Assembly (NCBI GenBank): GCA_015847255.1
Contig: JADLZK010008799.1
Location: 62,001 to 126,000 of the forward strand
Reading direction: 5' to 3'
DNA length: 64,000 bases
DNA from: Hyparrhenia diplandra
Lineage: Eukaryota > Streptophyta > Magnoliopsida > Poales > Poaceae
Both the position numbers and the translations under genes were made by a program. Of the stretch, positions 23,801 to 36,492 are shown one piece after another. Every line of letters begins with the position of its first letter. Within the stretch, counting starts at the first letter, position 1. The notes beneath the pieces were generated by a model. It was given only the letters and a program-made list of their open reading frames with translations, did no database searches and had not been told where the DNA came from.

Positions 23801-24059
23801 AGTTCCGCCCTAACACTAAGAGCCTTAGCCTATGTGAACTACGATCCTCAATACTTTGGAGAGGGCTTGGGCCGGTATACACCGTCGCCCACAACTCGAT
23901 CGCTACGGGATCTAGACCGGCTCTTAACTAGTGCTTTGGTACACGGGACTGACGATGGGATTTTTTAAACCACAACCTGAAATTCGCTCCCACGGGGAGT
24001 CGAACTCAGGACCCGTGGAGTGCCGCTTGAGTATCGTAAGCATTAGGTTAGTAGTATTG

Positions 24060-25878
24060 ATGATGCAACTAACAAGCCTACTACGACGACTACTATATAC
24101 CAGCAATAGGATAGTCATAGGATTTAGCATTAGTGTGACTGATGATGAGCTGAAACAGAATATGTTTGCCAACTGTTTGGATTCCATGCTATAAAGATTA
24201 GGCATAGTTTGGTAGGGTTTATCCGGCTTCGGTTAGGAGTCCTACAACGGTTTAGTAAAAGGAGCTGTTTTGAACCCCTTTTCGTGAAAAATGAAGGAAT
24301 CAGAACCGTTTTGGATATAAGCTATAAATTGTGGCTGGTTCAAAACAGTTTCGGTTCCTCTGAAGGGGTCTTAGCAGGAGCAGCCATTCAAATACCCCTG
24401 GTTAGGAGTATATTTTAGAAGACACAAGTGAAGTAAAAAAAAGTTTTTGAGCCGTGCACAATGCTTTTTTTGATTCATCAGGGGACACCATGTCATGCAA
24501 AAGGACAAGGGCTGTGTTTAGTTGGTGGGAAAACAGCCGAATCAAATGCTGAAGACGCGTTTTTGGTGGTTGGTAAACATTATCCTCATGCATAGGGGAC
24601 ACCATGTTTTTTCATGCAAAAGGACAAGGTTTTCCATCAGTTTCGGCATCCAAGAGCAAGGTCCATCCATCCAAGAGCAATAACTCTGCACCCGTCGACG
24701 TCCTGGCCGTCCGGCCAAGATCAATCATTCTCCGGTGAAGAGCAGAACAGAGTGACACAAACAAGGCAGCAGCAGCCAGCAGCAGAAGCGAGAACGCTTG
24801 GCGAGGAAGGAACACGCATCACACACACATCATTAGCGTTACACAAGGAACGGGAGGGATCGGGTGGATGGACATGATGAACCTTGCTAAGCTAGAGACC
24901 TACTAGAGTAGGCCAGCTAGCAAAGCTATGGAGCCAGGCGAGGCCAGGCCAAGCGAAGCGAACAGAACAAGACAGAAGCGAACAAGAGCGAGAACAGGAG
25001 GGAGATGGATGGATGTGTATGGGCCGGTGCACCGCCGCTACCAGTCTTGTACTACCAGCAAGCAAGCAAAGTAGGGTGGGTTTAGCAGGTAGTAGTAGGC
25101 GTGCACGCGAGTTGGCCCGTACCGTGGCGCCTTGCGCCTTGTCGCGGTGCTTGCTTTTGGCTTTGGGGCTTCACCGCTTCAGCGTCGGCACCCCGGAAAC
25201 CGATGCTGCCTTCCTTGGACGCATCACACGCGGCCATTTCCTCCTCCTTGGACCCTTGCGCTTGCGCCCATCGGCCACGGCCACGTCCAGCCATCACCAC
25301 CGCTCCCTCCACCTGACCTGACCTCGGCTGATTGCCATCCATCCGCGACCGTGACCGCGACCGCTGGCTTGGCCTTGCGCCTTGTCCTGCTCTGCTCTGC
25401 TCTTGTTGGACGCTTCCGAATGGGGGATGCATGGACGCAACGCACGCCAGCAGGAAACAAGCGGAAACGAAGCAACAAGCGGAAGCGGACGGAGCCCGCG
25501 TGCCCTGCCCGGACGAGTTTGGTTGGATGCGTTGCGTGTGGGGGTTTGGTTCGGGCGCGGCGCCAAGACAAGCGGAAGCGGCTCAGGGTTTGGTTTGGAC
25601 GGACACCGGCTAGCTAGCTGCCGAGGCATCCTTTTGTTGTGGCGTCGCCCGCCCGCCTTGGACCGACTCGTGGATCAGCAGACAGCAGCAGGCGTCGTCA
25701 CCTCTCTTCCCCGGTGTCGCGACGCCTGCGTCTGCCTGGCGCCATTCGCCAAAGCTGCTGCTGCCCGGTATATTCAATTCAAAACCGCCATCCGGTGTCC
25801 ATGCTACTGCCGTTTTGCTAGCGACCACTCTAGGCTCGTACTAGTAATCAACCACACCTTTGCCAGCCACAGGGAGGG
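24060..25878. other. Intergenic with small duplications, no gene recognised
   Basis: A 30-base segment 'ggggacaccatg' plus 'catgcaaaaggacaagg' is present at about 24481 and 24596 with MITE-like 'ggctgtgtttagttggtggg' between the copies. 25.08-25.9 kb is GC-rich with long frames on both strands and no recognisable protein. Confidence 0.4.
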
Positions 25879-25881
25879 TAC

Positions 25882-26084
25882 GGGGCTGTTTGGTTTCAGA
25901 CCATAATCTGCCACGCCACAACCAATCTCGCCACAGCCGCGGCGAACAAATTCTCCGCCACCTTCACACTTTTCCACATTAATTGCGCTACAGACGAACA
26001 TGCACAGCAAGACCAACATAAATGAACAGCTGCGTCGCCGCCGTAGTGGTGGCGAGGCAAATTGGCCACCAACCAAACAGCCCC
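25882..26084. mobile_element. Tourist-like MITE with TAC target duplication
   Basis: The left end is GGGGCTGTTTGGTTTC and the right end, inverted, is GGGGCTGTTTGGTTGG. TAC is duplicated at 25879-25881 and 26085-26087. The element is about 203 bp, non-coding, and internally rich in paired 'gccac' and 'gtggc' motifs. The size, ends and 3-bp duplication fit PIF/Harbinger MITEs. Confidence 0.85.
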
Positions 26085-26087
26085 TAC

Positions 26088-26729
26088 ATCTCCAGCACCC
26101 AACGGGGGTCCCTTCCGCTTTCCGGTGCCTTTCACTGCACCAAGACCAACAGACACGTCGCCCCCGTCAGATTCACGCTCGAATCAAAAGTTACCAAAAC
26201 GAGAGAACCTGATGATTATTGTAGGAGCGGAGGAGGGCCTCTCAGCCAAAGATGACCAAACAGGCATCAAACACCAACCAGACAAGGCGCCGACCATGGA
26301 TTATTGTTATCGGCACATGCATCACCAAGTGAACCCATAGGCACACTCAAACAAAGCCCCGACGTAGCTCAAGACGGCACAAAATCCAGACAATCGAGTA
26401 AGCGATATTTTTGGATGAAACCCCCCACCACGTAATCCAAGACTCATTCCAAGATAATCACATGCCACAGTACAATCACAACACCACAGCATACTCTAAA
26501 CGCGACGTGGAATTATGTCTAAGACTTCTCCTAGTGATTACTGACCACATCCTCCAAGATCTTTAGTGTTCTACGACATCATTTGCTTTACAACATGGGA
26601 GCCTTGCAGCTAATCTCGGAGATGGCAGAGCTAGCTAGTGAGCTATACAAAAGATGGCGCCAAGATCACCAACAAGGTGACACAGAAGCCAGCAAAAGTT
26701 CAGTTAGTCCGGAACTGGGTCCAGGTATT
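26088..26729. other. Intergenic, 3' flank of MUS81 copy A
   Basis: No coding similarity is seen. The right part is presumably the 3' UTR of the minus-strand MUS81 gene that follows. No polyadenylation signal could be assigned with confidence. Confidence 0.5.
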
Positions 26730-29700
26730 TCATCCATCGCCCCAGACAAGGTGAAAAATGTTTCGGCTTGCTCCAGAATTTATCATCTCGTTCTTGTTCT
26801 TTAGCATCTTCTCTTGTGCAGGGATATCACCATCCTACAACATTGCAAAGGTTAGCTCTGGTTTACAAATGTGCCACAAGGATTTTACGAGACACAATAG
26901 CACTACAACACAAAGGACATGGAATGTACTACTACTAGGCATTTGTCCTGAACACGAGTAACTATTGTGGCCTGTATAAATGGAAACAAACAAAAATAAA
27001 AGTAGGTAGAAGACTTACAAGTATAGAGTATGCCTTTGCCAGTAAGAAAAGGGTTGGATAGAGCTCTACAACAGCTTGTGCAGCTTCTTCTGTTACTTGT
27101 GGCACCTGCATTGTATTTATATTTGTTCATGACAATTGCATTCAACTATGGCATCGAATGAACCAGCTGACTAACTTTCTTTAAGCATTCCTAAGTTACC
27201 TGCATAAGCTGAAGGGCAAATATGTCACTCACTGTTTTCTTCTTAAGCTCACAACACTCTCTGTTAAACTCATCATAGGTTGGGCAAACACGAGAAGTTT
27301 TACCAACAATCGAGAAATTTGCATCATAGTATGCTATTACTGAATGTGTAAGATCAATATATCTCCTCTGAGTATCAGCAAACCCAGTAGTTTTCTGAAC
27401 ATCAAATCCATCGAGAACCTCAGTGGTGAAACAGCTGAAAACAAATGGCAGAGCAATTAAAAACATACATCTTAAGCCCCAAATATTATATTCCATAGTT
27501 AACAAATATATAGACAGTACATATTGGTGGGAAGAATAACAGTAACAAGGTGTAAACTAAGGGTTAAATGTATCACTGTCAGCATAATATTGATCGCTCA
27601 GGTGACTTGAGCAGTTTACATACGCTGTTTTAACCCTCTGTGATGCACGGTTTGGATCACCTTCAACAAGATATATCAACTTCCTCAGCCCGCATTTCTA
27701 CAAAGGAATAACAAATGAAAGTATTGTGTCAAGCTGTGGCTAAAATAAACAACATATGCTAGAGGAACTTGGTAAACTCTGAAAATCCATCAACATGGAC
27801 AACAGACACAATGTCAGTGACAAGGTTTACAATTTATAGATCCATTCTTAAGTCACCATACCCTTTGTCATGTCATTGCCAGGATGAGATGGTTTATAGC
27901 CTTTAAATTAAAGGTAATAAAAGGATAAAACATAGCCTCTGTGAAAGGTGAATAGGGTCATGTTGGACTGGCCCATGACATCCTCACATCCAACAGGTGC
28001 AAAGACACAACTCAAATTCTCCTTATCAAATTCAACATTTCTTTAGGTTCAAAATGTATGACATTATAGTCTTTGAGTGACTTCCACATATGAGATCATG
28101 GCACCAAACAAACATGATTTTACACAATCTAATTGCAGCGTAGGCAATTCACCAATAAAAAGAACAGCAACAGCAAATCCCTTCAGTCCCCGAAAGTTGG
28201 AGTAGGCCATGAGACGCCAACAGAAAAGTAAAAGTATAAATAAAAGAATAAAAAGGAAATAATAATAGGATAAGTGTCATCAGCTGAACGTACAAATAAG
28301 GAAAAGAAAGTGAAGGTTCAAGGTTTATAAATTATAACAACAGCAGAAGGAAATGCAAGTTTAGAAGGCACCTGCATCCTGAATTTCTGATCTTTGTATC
28401 GGTTGTCTCCAATTGAGCCATCTAAATCCACAACCTCTTTCCTTTCAACAATGAAATCAAGGACATACTCTTTGTGATCTTCCTTATGACGGGCAATCCA
28501 AATACCATCTCCGACAGGTAACTGTCTAACCTGAACAACAAGGTTCAAACTGAAGAATCAACACCACTTTCTCTGGCACATTACACAAACGAATCAATAA
28601 AGCATTACACCTCAATGCTTCCTATGTCAAAAAAGAACAAAATTTATATCTAAAAGGATAAACTCTAGACATTTATACAAAAAAACAATGACTTGCAACA
28701 CTGTCCGGAATGTGACATTAGACATTGATGCCACCTGCCACCTTGAGCACAAGGAAGCAAACACTGTAGGCTGCGACCATGACAGGTTGAAACAGACAAA
28801 AATATCAACCAAGTTATCTTCTTATTTCTACCAAAATTTCACTGTATTTTATGTCATTTTCACTATTTTTCATTTCTAATAGTTTTAAATAGTTTTTCAA
28901 AGATCCTTGACTGAAGGAGGACTCGAATAGTCCAATGACATATTTTGAAATAAACTATGTAACACAGGCACAAACATGAAAGCGAGAAAATGTAATGGCA
29001 AATGAAATTGCGTGTCAAGCTCTGGGCTCTAGGTTTGGCATCATATATGAGATATCCCAAATCAATATAACTATGCCCCCATTTTCATGTCTACAGCAGA
29101 GAGAAAGTAGGACATGATATAGAAGAGTGCGCAAACTCTGATCCCAACCAACCTCTACACCAAAAAGGCCCTGTGAACAAATGTTATCAGCAACTTTTTT
29201 TTTTTACGAGACCTGCACAAACAGATAACAAACATGAGAACCAGATTCCACGCAAACACATTAAATTCCAATGATGACACATCCAACTAAAGAAATAAAA
29301 TACATGAGAACCAATTCCATGCAGACAAAATATATTGAATTCCAACAAAAAACAATGCAGAGCAGTCATAACAATATATTTTTTAAAAAAACAACAAAAC
29401 ATCATTTTTTTCTCTCTAATAGTCTATGAACCTATGGAAGTCAAGTCATATATTGTTTAGTACAAAATGCTCCTTCCTTTCCAAATTAAGACATTTTGGC
29501 TTTTCTAGATTCATGACTTGTGCTATGCACTTAGATATACACTATGTCTAGATACACAATAAAAAGCAATGTACCTAGAAAAGCCAAAACGTCTTATACT
29601 TTGGAACGGAGAGAGTAGAATGATAAATCAGAGTCATAACCAATGAAACTTGTATCAAGGTTTCAAACATTGCATAAGTTAACCTTCCTCATGACAATTT

Positions 29701-32700
29701 GAACAAATTATGAAAAATAAACAGCTGAGGGCCATTTTTCTTTTAATATTATGCATTGGATGAAATATCCCACCTAAGATCAAAGATAACTACAAATATA
29801 CAAAAGTAGATGCAAAATTTCTTTGTGAGTAGGATATGATGATACAGACCCGAATTTTTCACGATCATCCAATATCAAAATAACTTCATAAGCTTCAAGA
29901 AAGTTTTCATTGGCTCGACGAGGTGGCATAGCTAGTTTAGCAGAAACCTAGCAGAAGCAGATGCAGAATAACAGTATGTTTGAATTGAAAAGTTTAAGTA
30001 AAAAAAAGTTTATTGAGAAAGTTTCTCCATCAAAAGACAAGCATACCATTGTAGAAGATTGCAGCTCGGGTGTTCCTTGGAATGGAAGAGGAATATCAGG
30101 CAGTCCACAACTAGAAATAGGCTCCTTGCCTGCATTGAAGTATAGGAATCAACCAGGAAAACTAGTAGGCAATGACACTAATGTTTTGATATTTTTGTAC
30201 AATCTAAATAGAAAATGTAGTGATATCCATAGAACAAGATTGCATGTTTTCAGTTTTGGTAGATCACCCCTTTCGGTAAATTTTTTTAGAACACGCAACT
30301 AGTAGCCAGAATAAATTATAGAGCAGTAGAACAAAAAAAGTAAGCATACTTCTACAAGAACTTATGCCATATGATCAGAAAACAATTGAAACCTTTTAGG
30401 GGAATGTTCTTTCCACATGGCTCTTCTGAATCTGAATCACAGCAAATGATTCCTTTGTAATTCTATACATGATAGAGAAACCATAAGTTATGAATGTATC
30501 ATAAATCTACAATTATTATGGAAAAATACTAGCTTAAACTATATCAACTATGTGTAAACATTTGAAATACTAGCTGAAACTATATCAAATGTGTGTAAAC
30601 AGTATATATAATAATTACTAGTGTAAGTAAATCTACACTCACATATTTGATGGTGGGTATCATTTTATTATAAGAAGGAATTGTAATTAAGAAAAAAAGA
30701 AAGTTAGAAAACCACCTTACAAAGAATCAAAATTATTTTCTTGTCAGGTGTCACATTAGTGTTGTAGCTACAATATTCTGCGAAGCATGCAAGTATGTAG
30801 ACTAAACTAAATATATGAAATACTACGTGCTTTGAAGTAATGTTTTGATAGTTAAACATCACTCTGCAATTGATGTTTGAAAACTGAAAAGTATTTTTGT
30901 TTCTGTCAGACCAAGATCAAGATAGAAGGCTAGAACATAAAAACAGAAAAAATTATCGAATAACTGAAGAAGACTATCAGAGCACGCCTTTATGTCTTTC
31001 ATCATACCTAAACATACAGAAGAATCTGTGAAATGGTCTGTGTATGCATCTTATTGTTAGCACGGGAAACAAAAAGAGTTTTGAAAAAAGGTAGTCCTTA
31101 CAGTAGTTTGAACTTGACGGTAGCAACTGCTCTTCTTTTTTGTCAGAGAACTGCTGCCGACAAGCTCAGGACTGTGCCTGGCAACAGAAGGATTCATAGG
31201 AGAGGTGTTGTGAGAATCATCTAATCCAGACCGTGAAATGCATTCACGCGCAATGCCTTCCCCTTCTTGAGTTAGCATATACCTACAAAACTCACCAAGT
31301 CAGCTCCAACCAATGTTTAGCCTCTCAAAAGAATGTGGATGCCTTATAGCAAAAATCAAGGTAGATACATTATGTGCATAGTTGAAAGTTGATCATTCAA
31401 CGACTGCACATATTAAAAAGTGGACACAAAATAAAAGGCCATTGTACCACAGGAGACAACTAAATATGGATCGGAATGGGGTCCAGTTTGTATGCCAAAA
31501 AAAGATGGTAGGTTTCAGAATTATGCTGTTGTTGCACCTATTGCGGCCTTTACAGGTCCACTAACCCATGATAGAGTTAATGTTATACTGTAGAAATAAA
31601 ATCTTCCAGTACCATTTGCAGAAGGAAAGAGATCATAAGGCTTCCAAATGCCCACAACAAAATATAATACGAAATGGTCAATTTATTTGCTAGTATACAA
31701 AATCATTTTTATTGTGTTAGCGTATTGAGTTTCCTCCTTCTAACAAATAAGGAAAAACATTGATGTGATAATGTCTCTAGCCCTTGGGAGCAAATCTTGC
31801 TGGTTCTTTAAACATCGTTTCAACAGCGTGTAATGCTAGCATTGATGCCATGATGCTGTGTAATGCAGCAGCAAATTGCAGAGCCAAAAGATATACCTAT
31901 GACATTTGTACTTATAACAAGCTGTGGGGTTTGTTTCTCTATATTTACTTATACCATGAGGATTTATGTGCAACCTTTTGTATAATCAAGTATTACTTTG
32001 CCAAAAAAAATAATAATAACGGTAGAAGGACTGTATAGGACCCAGACAAATAGAAAATGAGATGGTTGTGTATTACTTTGCTGGGTTACTCCACTTGGTG
32101 ACAATTTGTTTATCTAGCAGTGTCTTCATGCAGCTCCACCCAGTGTACCAGTCCTTCCCGTAACTCTGTTTTGCTTTACTTTTATTTGGACTGATTAAAA
32201 TCAAAAGTAGCTACTTAGTAGCACACCAAACATAGCAGGAGTATCAAAACAACAGGAATTCACTGAGAAAGAGTACCCAATCGCGTCTCGTGACAGTCCA
32301 CTGGCTTCAGCAGCATCAATAAGCTCTTGTTTCATCATAAAATCTTTCCCGCTATCCTTTGCCCTATAGGAAAATTCCACTGTTATATTAATAAATTTTT
32401 TTTTGAAAACTTAGGTACCTTTTCTCCTGCCCCCTATGAATAAACATCAATATTCAACCTCCCTACTAAAAATGCAGTTGTCTTTCGTAGATAATATATA
32501 CGGTATATACCTCAAAGAAATCATACCTAAGGAGTGTTATTAGTATGGCATAAGCAGCAGTGTTCTTCCTGGGCAAATAACTTTTTGTCCCTTTTGATTT
32601 CTTTGCTATAACAACAAATGACATGATTCAGAGAAAGAGGGTTTTCAAAGAACACACAGTCAACCATTAAAATAGCGGCGCTACCTTTTGCAGGGGTTAA

Positions 32701-33776
32701 ATCCGGACTCGACTCTGCAAAGAAACTTTTCATATGTCGTATGAGCCATGGTCCCACACCCCTGACAACAATAGTTAAACACAATAAAGATACACTTTAT
32801 GATGCAACACTACACTGAAAAAAATGCCTTACGATAAAGCAAAATTCAGACTTATCATTCTAATGCAACATAAGGGATAAATAAAGCATCTCAGAAGTCA
32901 GACCCTCATTTATAAGACAGCATTATGTTGAAAAAAGAAAAACCAAATTTAACTAGAAATAGTGGTTTCTGGTTTCTAATGGATTATATTTGGGGTGAGA
33001 AATCACAATGTACATATAGCAGCCAAGCAGACCTTACATAGTAACTTAACATTGCAGGCTCAAATATGCAATGTTACATTAAAAATAACCAGCAAGTTCC
33101 TGAGATGTTTTAGTCAGCCAGAATTGGGAACGAGCCCTCGCTTCCAATTAGCTAAATGTACACACCTACATCGCTACATGCCAAAACTACAAACAAATTC
33201 GCATGTCTAACAGTATACATCTGTTAGAAACCACGGATATACCCCCAAGCCCCAAATACCAATTAGTGAATGAACAAGTCTATACGACAAATAAAAAACC
33301 AATTCATTCGTCTTAATGTATTCAACCATTCGGAGTAAGCAGAATCGAGCCTTCAACCACGATTTTCTCTGTAATGTCAACTCGAAATGAAACATCCCAA
33401 CCAAAACAAGGCACCCGCTTGGCACGAAACAAAATCCATCAACCGGTACCTTGAACTGGGGCATTTCAATACCATGAGAGTGAGGGAGGAGGGGTACGGG
33501 GGTTTTCATGGAAAGGATTTCAGAAAAGTATAGTTACTTGACTTTCGAGAACTCCTTGAGGGTCCGGATTGGTTCCTTGGAGGAGCAGAGGCTAGCGTTA
33601 GCCCTGGAGAAGGCGAGGTAGTTGTTCGGCGAGAGCCCGTCCGGCTCCTGCACCATCGCCCGCCACTTCTCCAGGAAGAAGCGAGAGAGGGGCTCATTCT
33701 CCGGGTTCTGCACCTTGTGTTGCTTCGGCACCGGCACCGGCACCGCTGCCTCCGGTTTCTTCTTCGGCGGCCGCAT
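26730..33776 (-). CDS. MUS81: MUS81 structure-specific endonuclease, copy A (15 exons)
   Basis: MUS81 is the catalytic subunit of the MUS81-EME1 nuclease, which cuts branched DNA in homologous repair and meiotic crossovers. Exons in order of transcription: 33776-33538, 32761-32685, 32605-32527, 32363-32277, 32190-32077, 31282-31102, 30462-30393, 30129-30047, 29947-29850, 29212-29153, 28530-28372, 27697-27624, 27434-27200, 27105-27019, 26834-26730. All have GT-AG borders and matching phases apart from one break. The order is an N-terminal helix-hairpin region (EPIRTLKEFSKVK), YLPRKNTAAYAILITLLR, a winged-helix exon (DWYTGWSCMKTLLDKQIV), and the ERCC4 nuclease with VILILDDREKF and VGDGIWIARHKEDHKEYVLD followed by FIVERKE. 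The C-terminal HhH part has SDIFALQLMQVPQVTEEA, and the protein ends FHLVWGDG. One defect is present: the A11 tract at 29195-29205 should be A12 (or A9) to keep VADNICSQ in frame. With A12 the CDS is 1,749 nt (582 aa). Confidence 0.9.
29195..29205 (-). other. Frame-breaking A11 homopolymer in MUS81-A exon 10
   Basis: The exon reads SRKKK(K) followed by VADNICSQ only if the A run has 12 (or 9) bases. With the 11 present, translation reaches TAG within the same exon. Every other exon joins in phase, so this is the single disabling difference in copy A. A homopolymer of this length is also a classic site of sequencing error. Confidence 0.75.
29470..29615. mobile_element. Stowaway-like MITE in an intron of MUS81-A
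   Basis: 'ctccttcctttccaaattaa' at the left pairs with 'ttatactttggaacggagag' at the right when inverted, with internal complementary 'cattttggcttttctag' and 'ctagaaaagccaaaac' arms. It is about 146 bp. These CTCC(T/C)TCC ends are the Stowaway (Tc1/mariner) signature of grasses. TA follows the right end, while the left TA is not clear. Confidence 0.8.
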
Positions 33777-35096
33777 CGTGCTCGCACAGGGATTGGTGCA
33801 CGGCGGTGGAAGCGGATAGCTGGATTGGGGATTCGGGATTCGGTGTGCGAAGCTAGGGTTTGGGGTTTAGGAGCGGGAAGGAGGAAAAGAGCCCGCCATT
33901 GCGGGGGTGTTTCGAGGGGGTTTGCAGTTTGCGGTCGGGTTTTGGAAGTTTTTTTATGATGATGGTGAGCTTCTCAGAGAAGGATCAAAGTTAATTCACT
34001 ACCCACTACCCGCATGTCTGCGGACTTACAACATCAACGCATCCCGAAAGGCCAGGACCTAGTTGGGCTCATGCTTCAGGCCCAGTGTTCAACGACGCAT
34101 CCCAGGCCAGGCCTAGTTGGGCTCATGCTTCAGGCCCAGTGTTCAAACCCAACCCTTTTTACCAACCACCGAAGTCTTTTTATCAAAAACAAAAGAAAAT
34201 AAAAGTTCATTTGACCTCTTTTAACTTTGCTGAAATCTGAATTGCTTCCTTCAATAAATCAAAATTTTGTGCTCTTTTATCTTCTGTATTTAAAAAAGTT
34301 CAATTTTACTCTCTATGTAGGGTTCAGAGCAGGTTTTAACTTAAGCCAAAGAGGCAATTAGCTTTCACGGCTTTTGATTTTGCAATGTTGTGACTGCTAC
34401 TTAGTGATTTGATTACATGAGAAGATGCGGCCATGATATCTCAATCCTGTACATGCTCCGCCACGCTCAACAAATATACCAGTGCAGTAAAATGATGGTA
34501 CAGTAATTGCTTGTACCACAGTCAGTAATTTCAACAGATCACATACATACATACATACATACATACATACATTTTCATCATATTATTACAATAAATAATA
34601 ATTCCAAGGCTACATTACTGGCGTGGCAACATCAGAAGCTCAACCGCTCAAGCAAAGATGTGCCCACACTTGAAACAACCGGCGGACTGCTTTCAGTTCG
34701 TGGATGAAATAAAAACTATGGATGCAGCTTGCAATATGCAATGTTATCCGGCCAATTTTCCGTGTAAACAGAAAAGAAGCCTGACATTATAGTGCATCTC
34801 AAAATGCAAGCAAGTGAGCAGAAGTCAACAGATGTACTGTACATAATAAGACACTCCACATCTCAGCCCAAGAACATTGCATCTTGTGCAACGTGGTGAG
34901 TGGAAGAGTGGAGACCACAGCAGGGAGGCACTTTCAGACACTTCCATGGTGACTACATACTCCAAAACAACTAATGTTCAATTGGATCATTTGGCTTCAG
35001 AATACAAAAGCCTTGCATTTGAATATCTGAGCATAAAGGGCTACTAAACCACACAAAAAACATGGCTCAAGATCACCAAGGCGGTGATACACTTAA
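33777..35096. other. Spacer between the two MUS81 copies
   Basis: Contains the MUS81-A promoter region and the 3' flank of copy B. A direct repeat with a 58-base period lies at 34037-34150 ('cctagttgggctcatgcttc' twice), and an (ACAT)n microsatellite of about eight units at about 34541-34572. No gene is seen. Confidence 0.6.
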
Positions 35097-36414
35097 TTAA
35101 GTTGGTTGGTCCAAAATTGGCCCTGAAGATTGACATCCATCACCCCAAACAAGCTTGAAGATGTTTCTACTAGCCCCTGCATTTATTATCTTGCTCTTGT
35201 TCTTCAACATCTCCTCTTGGGCATGGATATCACCTTCCTTCAAAATCATAAAGGTAAAATTTTAGCTCACAAAAATGTAAATGCACAAGTGTTATGACAA
35301 TGAGTAAGTGAGTAGATTGAAAAGTAAAATGAATTAGACATAAGAGAAGACTGACAAGCATGGAGTACGCCCTTGCGAGTGAGAAAAGAGTTGGATAGAA
35401 CTCTATAACAGTTAATGCAACTTTCTCTGTTACTTGTGGCACCTGCATTGCATTGCATGTATATTCGATAAGGATAGTATCTCATATTCAACTGTGATAT
35501 CACATGAAGCAGCTGGCTAACTTTTGTAAAGAGGGCTTATATTGACATGTAACCTGCATAAGTTGCAGAGCAAATATTTCGCTCACTGTTTTCTTCTGAA
35601 GGCAACGGCACTGTCTCTCAAACTCAACATAGGTTGGGCATATACATGCACTTTTAGCAAGACTATGGAAATTCGTGCTGTAGTAATCAATTATTGAGAG
35701 CGTAAGATAACCATATCTTCTCATGGTATCAGTATAACCACTGGTACGGATAACATCAAATCCTTCTAAAATCTCAGTGGTGAAGCAGCTGAAAATAAAC
35801 AACATGGCACAGCTAAAAGGTCATATATATGTTTTCTTAAATAATCCATAGAATAATGAAATATTTAACATTATCAATTCAGGTGAAATGAGCAGTGCAA
35901 ATGCGCTGTTTTGATGCTTGCTACTGATCCTTTTGAAGTGTTTGGATCACCTTCAACAAGATATATGAGCTTCTTTAACCCGCATTTCTATAAGGCACAA
36001 CAAATGAATTCATCTCATCATATTGTTTCTCAAATAAATAAGGACAACAAAACATTTCTCATGCCCATATGTTTTATCATCTTTATCATCTTTTTCTCAA
36101 ACATAGAGAGTTGTACATCACTGTATGAGAGAAAGCACAATAAAAGCTAGACTAAATATACTGCCCCAAGGGACAAAATACCCTTTCATCTCCTCATTTT
36201 CAGCATTTCTCTACACATCATCAATTGTAGCAAAAGTTTTTAAAAAAACATCCATTTTTAATACCAGAATTCTTTGACAGACTACTACAGTTGCCACAAT
36301 GATAACGATGCTAAACACACATGATATTAACCATCAATTTCATTGCTGCATAGGTGAATCACTCGCAAATGAAAAACAATAGCAACAGTTTTTTTAAAGA
36401 TTAGCTTCTAGATT

Positions 36415-36492
36415 CAACTACCGAACAGGGTTATCACAAGAAACAAGTAATAACAACTACCGAACAGGGTTATCACAAGAAACAAGTAATAA
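36415..36492. repeat. Tandem 39-bp duplication in a MUS81-B intron
   Basis: 'caactaccgaacagggttat' plus 'cacaagaaacaagtaataa' is repeated once without visible change, with a period of 39 bases. It lies in the intron between the nuclease exon and the next downstream exon of copy B. Confidence 0.9.

Noticed and set aside
31283..32076. Deletion of the winged-helix exon from MUS81-A
   Set aside because: I first thought this part was missing, but the exon was found at 32077-32190 (DWYTGWSCMKTLLDKQIV) with correct phase and borders.
34541..34572. ACAT repeat as a possible CRISPR or satellite array
   Set aside because: It is a simple tetranucleotide microsatellite without spacers.
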